From: Irpex lacteus
Lineage: Eukaryota > Basidiomycota > Agaricomycetes > Polyporales > Irpicaceae
Assembly: GCA_001986395.2 (NCBI GenBank)
Contig: MQVO02000092.1
Coordinates: 1-39,255 of the forward strand
Reading direction: 5' to 3'
Length of the DNA: 39,255 nucleotides
Positions 30,800 through 39,255 of this stretch are shown one piece after another; the stretch's first letter is position 1, and every line of letters begins with the position of its first letter. Made by a program: the position numbers and the translations under genes. The notes under the pieces were generated by a model. The model saw only the letters and a program-made list of their open reading frames with translations, was not told the origin of the DNA and ran no database searches.

Positions 30800-31020
30800 T
30801 CACAGAGCATGTGACATACTAAACCAATATGTGATAGCAATCCTCGGTCCACAAAGACATGACGAGCGAGTGCGGAACTTGTATATACAGAAGTATGGAT
30901 AGCGCTTCAAAAATCTCGCACAACAGTTCCGACGTGCTTCCAGTTCCATTGGTATTCGACTGTGAATGATAGTGATCAGCCGCGGTAATTGTGAGTAGAC
31001 GGTGGTAAACTCACGCGACC

Positions 31021-32218
31021 CTATGCATCCGCGCGGGCAGAGGTCTCCTCTCCAGAGTCGGACTCGTCAAGCTCATCGGATTCCTCGGACTCTAGTCCAG
31101 TCTGCGCCCATACTACGTCAATGCCTTCATCAACCGTCGAGATTACCGGAGGCCAGTTCTTCAGAGCCACCGCGTTTTTACGGTAACCATATTCTTCTCT
31201 GTATCGATGGACCATGTCCTCGATCGAGTTCTTGATGCGCTCATAGTTTTCTTTAGTACGATCTTCCTCCCTTGTAGGTCTTGCCGCCTTTAGCATCGAG
31301 GCTGTATCTGTAAACCTATCGAACGGAAAGTATTGAGGGGTTTCGGAAGCCATCATCCACCCTACGTGGCACAGAGAGAAGAGGTTAGCTGTTACAATCA
31401 AATCGTATGCAGCAAATCATCTTTACCTGGAGTTAAGTATTTGCTTGCGGCAGCATATACGAACAGCTCTTCGCAACCAACGCACTCCCAGTCATGAACA
31501 CCGTAATACAGCGCGTAGAGCTTGAGTACGCCTTTGCACTCATGGCCTCCGATTGCTCCTGAAAACCCGACAATGCGCACTTCGCCTGCCTTGTCACACA
31601 CCACAGCGTACGGTAAGAAGGACTGGTTCAGCATAATCCCAGCCTCCCGATGCAAGCGTAATATGCAATCCATCACCTTCTCCCTATGGTAAAGTAGCGG
31701 CCGTCAGCGGTGATTGTCTCTGAGTCATGAACTAGTACATACTTTACGGCTTTCCTATGATCGCCTTCCTTCGGGTTCCAGTGAGGCTGGAAGTCTTCAC
31801 TGCTGATTCGGTCACCACAGTCATGGAGGAGGATACAAGCTCGTGCTTCGTCCTCGTAGTACCCCAAGAAGTTGGGAACGACAGATCCCTGAAGCTTCAC
31901 CAGCTCTTTAGAGTAATAATTGGCTTCCGTGCGAAGAGCCGTAACGCCGCTCGCGGTCTCCGTCATCTTGCAGATGACGGAGACGTTCTCGCCATTGGGG
32001 ACTTGCGTGAAATGTGAGAACTGCCCTCTAAATATTCTGAATGGTGAGTCCGGGTCTGAGTCCAAATCGGGTTCAGGTTCCGTGGACTCGAATCGTGACG
32101 GTTGTATTGCGAGATCTGGTTTAGACGCAAACCTCACCGAGGGCGCGGCATCAGCGCGACCAAAGGTAACAGAGAACTGTACCCCGTTCTTGTTGATGAA
32201 TTTCCCTTGGAGTTGCAT
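31021..32218 (-). CDS. Kinase-like protein K2, predicted pseudokinase, three exons
   Basis: Minus-strand exons 32218-31743, 31683-31427 and 31361-31021, introns 59 and 65 nt, 357 aa. It has the same plan and same intron phases as K1. VICKM carries the beta-3 lysine (K84), then LRTEANYYSKELVKLQGSVVP, YYEDEARACILLHDCGD, and a catalytic-loop equivalent LHREAGIMLNQ without HxD. VGFSGAIGGHEC stands in place of DFG. VGCEELF and LTPG mark the second junction, and the tail is Glu/Asp-rich. The frame is open upstream to an ATG at 32326, but an intron-like TCACAG acceptor just before 32218 and alignment with K1 favour 32218. No transmembrane segment. Confidence 0.8.
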
Positions 32219-32339
32219 TTCTGCCTGTGAGGTCTTGGATCTGAATGGATACGTAGGTGGGCAAGTTGCGTGATCGTCAAAGTGAGAAGGTTTGAAGACG
32301 TGCGTGCATGCTTGAACAACAGGCATCGATGCCTAGTCA

Positions 32340-32957
32340 CGCTCCCACACCATCTACATGAGGTGTACCCTCCGCTTTCATGTCCAATTCCATGGTGTAG
32401 AATTCGAGGAGGATAAGTGAATTGCGAGCATAATCAGCATGTTGGCGTGGCTCAAGCGTGCTCGCTGCCCAAGTTGCTCGCGCGCTCCTTCTTGATGGCG
32501 CTCGCACAGTCATCCAAGAAAGGCAGGTTACTAGAATCATCATAGTCGAATGTTACGCAACATCCATTTATTTACCTTCCAACTCGATGTCTACGTATTA
32601 TATACTGCATTTCTCGTAGGTGACCACCCTGCTTTCCCACAGCTCAAGTGTATCAATACCGTTTCCCAGGTCAATGCCTGGGTGGCAAGCAGGCGTCGAC
32701 TACTTAGTGCCATGCATCTTGCATCGAACATCTTGCTCAATAACACAATCACACAGATCGAAGGACTCAAGCACGGCTATAGAATGAATACATTCGCGAA
32801 TGTGCTAACGACTATTCGTGCGAAACAGCAGGCCCGTAGTAGACGCTTTGTTCACTGTGGTTGCTTCATCATCCACGGACTCGGAATTATGCATGGTTAA
32901 AGCGTTGCTGAAGTTAATAAACATCTGGTGTAGCGTCAGTCAAGTATAACAAATATA
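32340..32957. other. Spacer between K2 and K3
   Basis: A short minus-strand stretch at 32482-32556 reads protein-like (SSNLPFLDDCASAIKKERA, ending in TGA) but has no resolvable start or acceptor. A 116-codon plus-strand frame at 32550-32900 looks random. No firm gene. Confidence 0.35.
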
Positions 32958-34087
32958 TCAGAACGAGTACATACCGTAATCGTCTTCTGCGTCTTCCTTC
33001 TGGACGTCTTCATCAGCGACGGGTGGCCAACGACCTTCCAATTCCGGATCTGCATCAACAACGTAGCGCAGTCTTGTCTCGTATGTGTCTCGGTAATATC
33101 TGATTGCGTCATTGATTTCCTTCCTCAAATCTTCATCGTCCTTCGATCCGGGAAAGTCGGCTTCTAGAGAATCTAGCATCTCGGTTGCCGTGTGGAACTC
33201 GAAAACCGAGAACTTGAATGGTTCCGCTAGTATGGTACCTGTAGCGAGAATCATTCGCGTGATAGGTGTTTAGAAAGGTAATGTACGATGTTCGAGGCAA
33301 GTACATACCTGGAGTGAGCCATCTCATGCAACCAGCAATTTCATACAGACTTCTACAGCCAAATGCTTCGGGAACTCGAAAGCGGTCTACCCTGTATCTC
33401 CTGAACATCTCCCGCGCCAGTTCGATGTCATCGCAGTGGTGAGTGGCGATAGCTCTCGTAAAACCGACTGCGTATATATGGTCGGAGCCGTCCTTTTGCA
33501 CGATTCCGTCCGCAGGTCGCCATTTAGGATGGAGATCTACATGCACCTCATGCAATGAAAGTATCAGGCGCATGATGTTGTCTCTGCCGTGTCAGAACGT
33601 GAGCATTGTACAGCAACTCTATTTGCAATTGGCGGCGAGAGACTTACTGAAGCGCAGTGTTCTCTTTCACATTTCCTACTTGTATTCCACAGTCGCTGGT
33701 AATCAGGCAGACTACCTTGATCGTGGTTCGCTCCTGATCCGCGCGGTTTAAGATATCCGACTCGTAGTACCCATACAGATGCGGTACCGTATTGCCCTGA
33801 AGCCTCTTCAGTGGACCGTCATAGTACTCTGCTTCCTTTCGTAGCGCCAATAGGCTTTCGTTCTGGGCACTGTACATCAACTCTGAATCCTCGTCGAGAG
33901 CTGCTTCTCCTTTCGTCCCTTCACACCATGCGAGCTTGCATACCGCAGGCTCCGCCGACCGTGGATCAGCTATGTCGGCATTGGGGGCATACGTTCCGCG
34001 CATAACGAGATAGCGCGACACGTTTGATAGTGGATTATACGCAGCAATCCGCGTTTTCGCTGTGAAAGTCGCGTGCGCTTCGTGCAC
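32958..34087 (-). CDS. Kinase-like protein K3, predicted pseudokinase, 5' end unresolved
   Basis: Minus-strand exons (34087)-33648, 33583-33309 and 33238-32958, introns 64 and 70 nt, frame kept for 332 codons. VCKLAW gives the lysine, LRKEAEYYDGPLKRLQGNTVP the alpha-C region, and VVCLITSDCG the hinge. LHEVHVDLHPKW is in place of the catalytic loop and VGFTRAIATHHC in place of DFG. The FGCRSLYEIAG and RWLTPG blocks match K1 and K2. No ATG starts the first exon as drawn. A 5' exon beginning at the ATG at 34323, preceded by a good CTAAC..TTGCAG acceptor, is a candidate, but the joining intron was not settled. A last small intron near 32928-32972 may shorten the tail. Confidence 0.7.
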
Positions 34088-34830
34088 AAGTGAGTGAGCA
34101 CAGGGATGGGAGACCTAGTTTACATCACGAGGTGAGTAGCAGTTTGCATGCAGCAGAAACCGTGGCATTTGCGTGTTGTAGAGCACCGTTCTGCGACTCG
34201 GACTCGGTACTCTCGCAAGGGATCGCCACCTTCGATATAAATGGGGTCACTTACGAACTCAACACCCGAGAGAAAAGCGCAATCGGAGTCCGCCAGCTCC
34301 TGCGACGCAAAGTTGAATCGCATCGTGCAGAGATTTCACAGCAATCTGCAATGCAATACGTTAGTCACGAATCCCTCGGGTGGGTCGAAGATGGAGGTAG
34401 GACCAAGAGTGTCACATTACCTACGTGCGTCGATGGTTTTGAAGTCCGAATGCAACGAGTACTGCACGTGTCATTTAAGGTAAGTCGGAGCTCACTGCCG
34501 GTAATGCGAGCGAGTTTGTTGCACCGAGCATGTGGCAATAACCAGCCATGCACAAGTGTCAGTGAAGACGGCACATAAATGTCATATCCTATCGTAAGCT
34601 GCTATCATTATCATGCGGCTTGCAAGAATGTTCCATCTGGAGAGAGCTCAGAGTTTTTTTTATCAATGGAGCCATGGGATGCTAGGAAGGACAGACGTAC
34701 TGGACGGATACAGTGTACCATTCAGACTGAAGTTTGTTTATTACCTCACTGAGGCCGTTGCGCTATTCTGATAGATGGCGAGTTACCGCCACGCCTGCGC
34801 AGAAACGACGTCTTGTTTCAGACTATGGTT
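34088..34830. other. Upstream region of K3
   Basis: It probably contains the missing 5' exon of K3 (ATG at 34323, then MRFNFASQELADSD and a GTAAGT donor). Beyond that, no supported gene. Confidence 0.35.
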
Positions 34831-35624
34831 TCATTTCGCTAGAGAGCTTGTTCTCTGTTGAGTTGCTTGCGTAACGTCCGCCAATACCACTAGCCCTGCT
34901 GAATAGTCATGAGAACTCCGCTCGGAGAGGGATGATAGAAGCATCATGCTTACTTTGCATAGCCATTGATCTGGTATGAGAACATGCCGCAGTGCCGATC
35001 ATCTCACAGATGTGAGCACAGCAAAGTCTCCGTTCCGTAATAAGTGCTATAGACTGTGAAGATCAATAAGTTCCCTTAAAACTACTCCGCATAAAGTTCT
35101 TCAGAGCGCGAAGGACTTACTTCATTGTCGATAGGTCCGCATAAGCTCTTGTCGCCAATTCATGTAAGCACGAGAATTTTGCATACACGCACAGCACTTC
35201 ATGTTCCTCGTGCCGTTCAACTTGCACTACTTGTAAGGTGCAGAGCATATACGCCCGTCGCCCAAAGACAGGGTCAACACGTTGAGTCTGGCATCGTAGT
35301 TATGAAGAACGACGATTGCAGTCTCTATAGTACTTGAATACAGAGCTTTACTACGTTTTTGTCTGTCTGTCATTTCGTAGAACAAAGGATGCCAACTCAG
35401 TATCGTGAAGGCTTCGTTGACGAGGAAGACGTACCTGTAAGTGGCGGCGGCGAGTGGGATGAAAATATAAATAGCACTCTTTTCAGCAAATTTACAAGCG
35501 GCGCTAGAGATGCAGAGACGTCGTGACCGCAAGCGTCCTGACAATCTTGCACAGTCATCTGCGCGTATGAGCCATGTTCGGGGTCTGGCATGTCACTGGT
35601 GGCGTGCGTGCCAAAAGTTGTCAT
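34831..35624 (-). CDS. Gene Y, multi-exon, only partly resolved
   Basis: Minus-strand exon 1 runs from the ATG at 35624 to 35435 (TTFGTHATSDMPDPEHGSYA onward) and ends at a GTACGT donor. A later exon, 35287-35121, reads cleanly (RRAYMLCTLQVVQVERHEEH ... CLHELATRAYADL) to a GTAAGT donor. Further protein-like pieces with GT/AG borders lie at 34950-35050 and 34831-34890. Phase between exon 1 and the next does not match, so an exon is missing or a base is lost. No family is recognised and the model should be taken as a locus only. Confidence 0.4.
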
Positions 35625-36234
35625 CCGATGATCCACTATTATTCCCACAAAAACACCACATCTGATTAGCTTGAAGTAGGTATGCGATACACACAAGACT
35701 TACTTTATAAGCTTACAGCTGAGCTGCGTGCTCCTGACGTCGATATGCTTCTGGCTTTACTCACCTCCACCGAAGCATCGTCGCCAATAAATCAAGTATG
35801 GATGTCGCCGATACATGGTCACTTCGCCGGTCCTAGATCTACTACCACAATTGAAACATGAGTTGAACTATGATCATGGGGAGAACCTCTGAGGCACACG
35901 CAGTGCGCACCGAAGTTTGTCGCGTGCCACACTAGCGACATTTGTGTCGCTACGGAGCGTTCATCACAACGACGGCGTGACCAGTACTGACCAACAAGAG
36001 AGCTATGTTCATTAAGTCGCAGCGAGTAAGGGTAGAGACTTACATGCCGATGTTTGGTTCCGAACTTGAACGTGGAGAGATGAGTAGTAACTTGAATATA
36101 AGCACGGCCGGCGCTTACTGGAGGTGCGAGAAGTGACAGGTCCAGTCACAATGAGCGTGATCTTCCCAAAGGGGAAGTTATATCCTTGTCACAAGGAGCC
36201 TCGTGCGGTGAGGGAATACTCGTTGCCATGATGT
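35625..36234. other. Spacer, no supported gene
   Basis: Several GTAAGT and GTGAGT donor-like sites on the minus strand (for instance near 35695) hint at 5' exons of gene Y, but none could be framed. An 8-9 base inverted pair ATTTGTGTCGC / GCGACAAACTT near 35916-35950 was noted without a role. Confidence 0.3.
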
Positions 36235-36489
36235 AGAGTACCGCAGCTACTGAGCATTAGAAATAGGAATAATACAATTAAAGAATGTAAATGTACTGAG
36301 AGATGTTCAGCTCCTCTGCACTCAACGCAACGCAGCTCCGCGGACAAACAGCCGCTCCTAGGCTCCGATGCCGAAGAGTGCGAGGCTAGATGGCCTCCAA
36401 AGGTCTACAAATTACACCTACTATAATATACTAGTTGAATAAGAGTAGAAATATGCAGGGAGGCGTACCTTCCCGAAAGGGCAGGGGTG
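36235..36489 (-). repeat. LTR-like sequence, possible solo LTR
   Basis: On the minus strand this reads CTTTCGGGAAGGTACGCCTC, then an AT-rich stretch, GAGCGGCTGTTTGTCCGCGG, GAGGAGCTGAACATCTCTC and a TTACATTC tail. From memory, this order is typical of LTRs of small mushroom Gypsy elements. Ends and target duplications could not be fixed, so the borders are approximate. A promoter region of gene P is the alternative. Confidence 0.35.
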
Positions 36490-36672
36490 TCGGAGTAGGA
36501 AATCCGCCTGACGCGCCCATCAATTACGGCCGCTGAGCCGTGCTCGCTCTTCAACCTCCCACCTCCACCCACTTAACACTAGGTCGTCGAGAGGAGACTG
36601 TACACATCTAGAACGTACATCCTAGACGGCCATACACCTAAAGCCTACCCACCTGCGACACACAGCCTATCT
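36490..36672 (+). promoter_or_regulatory. Upstream region of gene P
   Basis: GC-rich, with pyrimidine tracts (CAACCTCCCACCTCCACCCAC near 36550) just before the ATG at 36673. Such CT-rich stretches are common before fungal start sites. No TATA box is evident. Confidence 0.3.
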
Positions 36673-37824
36673 ATGCATCCTTCCACCGACGTCCTGGCTG
36701 GCCGCGGTCAATCCGAGGCGAATGGCACTACACCTGCCCTCGCCCCTCGCGGGATACTAGTTCGTAGAGACGACCCTTTCCGTTCCCCTCGCGCGGTCGA
36801 GTCACGCGTCCGCCTGAACATGCGGACCTATGTGGCCGAAGCCTTGGAAGGCGGAGATTGGCGCAACAGGGCAAACTACGTGCAGGACGAGCACTGGGAC
36901 ATGGCCTCGGCCGTAGCTATATTGCAACGACGGGAAGATCGCCCAGTTCTGTACCCGCGGAGGAATGATGCTGTCGAGCTTATACAGTTGTGCGAGAATA
37001 CGCGTGCCAATGTGAGATTGTTGGCACAACCGGCAGATCGTGGTGTTACCGCGTCAGCACTGGCAGAGGCGGAGTTTCGTGATCTCGAGGTCGTCGATTG
37101 TGGAGACGACTATAGTCCTGTACGAGAAGATCTTCCTGAAAGTCTCGCAGTGACGGAGGAGTGGCTGCGGCTCAGAGGCAGGGGAAAGTTGACGAGGACG
37201 TCCATCTATGACACCGATACCGGTGAGTAGCCTCCTTAGTGGGATACTGTACCAGAAGAACTGACGAGTGAACACCACAAGAATCCCTGATAGTTTACGA
37301 CGAACTTATCGCCATTGTTTCCGAATTGATGGAGCCAGGAACCACTGGCATCGAGGACGCTCGTAAAGATGGATTAGTGCCTTTCCCGACGATCGAAGAA
37401 AAGGAAATCGCGGCAAGAGACGCACTTAGACTCTCTGCCAGTATCGAGGACGCCTCTCGCGACATGACAGTGCCGTTTCCGACCACCGAATTCGAGGACG
37501 ACGACATTTTAGAAGTAGACGAACTAGGGTTTTGGAACTTGCCTGCCAGTGACGGAACGTTCGAACCCGTGGGGGTCACTGAAGTTGCCGGTGCGTTGAT
37601 TTCCACTAGCCCGTGAACTAGATGTTAAACACCTGACAGAACGTCGCGAGACTTACCGCAAGTCGGTCAAAGGAACAGCTCGTAGGCGCATGAGCCGTCG
37701 TCCAGGAGCCCTCAACCAAGTCCTAGGTCAAACTCGACCTGCTTCGGGCGTGGAGCACCTGAAGACCGCTTGGAAGAAAGTGGCTCGTTGCGTGAAGGGC
37801 TCCCAACGCCCTGCCAACGAGTAA
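36673..37824 (+). CDS. Gene P, three-exon protein of unknown function
   Basis: Exons are 36673-37222, 37282-37590 and 37640-37824, introns 59 nt (GTGAGT, CTGAC branch) and 49 nt (GTGCGT..CTGACAG). The joined frame is 347 aa. The N-terminus is basic and Pro-rich. The middle has a charged helical part (TYVAEALEGGDWRNRANYVQ). Exon 2 contains two related blocks, IEDARKDGLVPFPTIEEKE and IEDASRDMTVPFPTTEFED, an internal duplication of about 38 residues. Exon 3 is basic (ARRRMSRRPGALNQ). The terminal GAG TAA overlaps a GTAAGT donor. A 37-nt intron would extend the protein by the hydrophobic segment at 37858-38074. No family is recognised. Confidence 0.6.
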
Positions 37825-37857
37825 GTTGAAAAGAAATGGGAGAAGAATGTATATTAG

Positions 37858-38074
37858 AAGGAGAGTGCCTGGAGATGAACGTGTGAGTAGGGGCTGTTTG
37901 TCACTGAAACCTTCAACGTTGCTTACCACTACCGTCCTCCCAAATTGTCAATATAGTGCTGATCTTCTGGGGGTCCTGTACATCATGGCCTTACTCTCCA
38001 GCGTCGGGCCTTCATTCATTGTGTACAGCGGTATGGCGGTGCTGGAGCACAGTGCTACGTGGCAAAAAAAATGA
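37858..38074 (+). CDS. Possible last exon of gene P, hydrophobic
   Basis: In phase with gene P if GTAAGT at 37821 is used with the TATTAG acceptor at 37857. The 37-nt intron is unusually short. The segment has a likely membrane helix (LLGVLYIMALLSSVGPSFIV) and ends QKK then TGA after an A8 run. Without it the stop is at 37822. Confidence 0.3.
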
Positions 38075-38547
38075 CTTAATGTACTTGTTTCCCGTCAGAA
38101 GTAGAGAATTGAACATATTTATTTTAAGCTGTGAATTCGTCACGGTGTGAGATACACGAGCATTGAAAATCAAAGGCTGCTGGTAATGCGAATCAAACTG
38201 GTGTCGTATTTGTCACTCATGAAGGTGATTTGCACTTACCCGTTGTGCTCGTTGTTGTTGTCGCCACTACTGGCAATGATGTTCATTCTTAGATACAGTG
38301 AACTATGAGGTGGAAACGAGGTACGACTTCGAACTTCGAGTTTTGAAGCTTGAAGCGTGAACCTACCAAGTCCGAGTCATGGTGGAACATTGAACGCCTG
38401 CCAGTAAGAAGTGATTACGTAATGTATTATACGCAGACGCGCTATTGTGACTTGCTCTCGTACAACTCTCGTACGCACTTACTGTGGTCGACTCTTACTT
38501 GAGTCCAGCTCTATACCGTCGTCGACTCTAACTTCTGAACAGGAAGC
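38075..38547. other. Spacer between P and Q
   Basis: AT-richer than its neighbours, with no coding signal. It ends in a strong acceptor context (TCTAACTTCTGAACAG, to 38541), indicating an intron of the next gene and hence an unseen 5' exon. Confidence 0.4.
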
Positions 38548-39255
38548 ATGACAGTGTCTACTTGCGCCACTCTGGACGTCGACAAGCTGATGGAAGACTT
38601 GATTCGACCTCCTGGCAGCCCCGAGAGTAACATATCCAAAGTTACTCTTTACGATCTCCTGCAATCGCTTTCCCGCCCTCGCATCCTATCCACCCTGAAG
38701 GTGCCCTGAATACGACTCGAGGTGTCAACGAGGCCCATATAGACATCCTTGATGAAGAACAGCTAGAGACGATTGTATTCGCTCCAGACATGTTGCCCAA
38801 TCTGCTCGAAACAGAACGACAGACTTCCTACCGTGACCCTCCCCTCACCGGCGTAGAGGGAATGAGAACGGTCAACAGGCTCTACCCCGAGGTCACAAAC
38901 GATTGTCTCCTACCTCTCTTCCGCTGCATGGACGACATCACGCTTCATGTGTACTTCACTTTGCTTCGCCCGATTATGGCAGCTCTCCATGTCTTCATAG
39001 TCCTGTCTCATGTGGAAGACTCGAAGCAGTCTTATCTTTCTTCACTACCACCTCCTGAAGACCACACGCTCCTGAGGCACGTCGAAGATCCAAGCTCGGA
39101 CAAGCCTCGCATCGAACCGTTAGTCTCCATCGATTCCACGAGCAAGAACGTCTTCGTCAGTCGCAGTGACGATGGCGACTCGGCGACTTTGACGACAATT
39201 ATGACGCCAACGAATTACTTGCGTACCTCTTTCGAACGAGCAGCACGAAGTTCTC
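38548..39255 (+). CDS. Gene Q, unknown, runs off the window
   Basis: Coding sequence begins after the acceptor at 38541; the first ATG is 38548 (TVSTCATLDVDKLMEDLI). It is in frame 1 to about 38690 and then in frame 3 to the window end without a stop (GALNTTRGVNEAHID ... MAALHVFIVLSHVEDS). The switch falls at CCACCCTGAAG. One missing C would join both parts, as with the retroelement homopolymer lesions, and a short unseen intron is less likely. It has an acidic start and a mid hydrophobic segment (LLRPIMAALHVFIVL). No family is recognised. Confidence 0.5.

Noticed and set aside
30372..30902. Plus-strand 176-codon open frame
   Set aside because: It has no ATG in its first 100 codons, while the minus strand over the same bases gives a spliced, frame-keeping model (gene U).
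32550..32900. Plus-strand 116-codon open frame between K2 and K3
   Set aside because: Composition looks random, and no splice partners or homologous frame occur elsewhere in the window.
1..39255. CRISPR arrays, tRNA or rRNA genes
   Set aside because: No regularly spaced repeats, cloverleaf-like sequences or rRNA core motifs were seen, and the intron-rich genes point to a eukaryote.

Overview
The window looks like accessory chromosomal DNA from a filamentous basidiomycete, probably an agaricomycete. Four things suggest this: many introns of about 46-125 nt with GT..AG borders and CTRAY-like branch sites; a large Ty3/Gypsy chromovirus; F-box genes of the kind expanded in mushrooms; and small lineage-specific genes. 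The species cannot be told from the sequence. No rRNA, tRNA or CRISPR was seen.

Layout. (1) 1-12598 is one Ty3/Gypsy chromodomain retrotransposon that lacks its 5' LTR, which lies outside the window. Its order is leader, gag, protease, RT-RNase H-integrase-chromodomain, two extra long ORFs (649 and 467 aa), polypurine tract and a 435-bp 3' LTR. Gag and protease carry about a dozen frameshifts. Pol and both extra ORFs are fully open. A 42-nt leader motif recurs just before the last ORF. (2) 14.3-26.1 kb holds a diverged segmental duplication. Each unit has an F-box gene and a multi-exon gene of unknown function (here called X). Unit A (14.3-18.75 kb) is largely intact; unit B (21.1-26.1 kb) is decayed. 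Between them are two small intron-bearing unknown genes (T and Z). (3) 26.66-27.06 kb is a near-perfect two-copy tandem repeat of about 200 bp, followed by a six-exon unknown gene (V). (4) 28.6-34.1 kb carries three paralogous protein-kinase-like genes on the minus strand (K1-K3) with shared intron positions. All lack the HxD and DFG catalytic signatures, so they look like pseudokinases. A small spliced gene (U) sits among them. (5) 34.8-39.3 kb has a partly resolved minus-strand gene (Y), an LTR-like stretch, a three-exon unknown gene (P) and a coding region that runs off the window end (Q).

Most gene models outside the retroelement were built by joining exons by eye at GT/AG sites that keep the frame. 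They need RNA-seq confirmation. The pseudokinase cluster, the duplicated F-box/X unit and the retroelement's extra ORFs with their repeated leader are the strongest leads.
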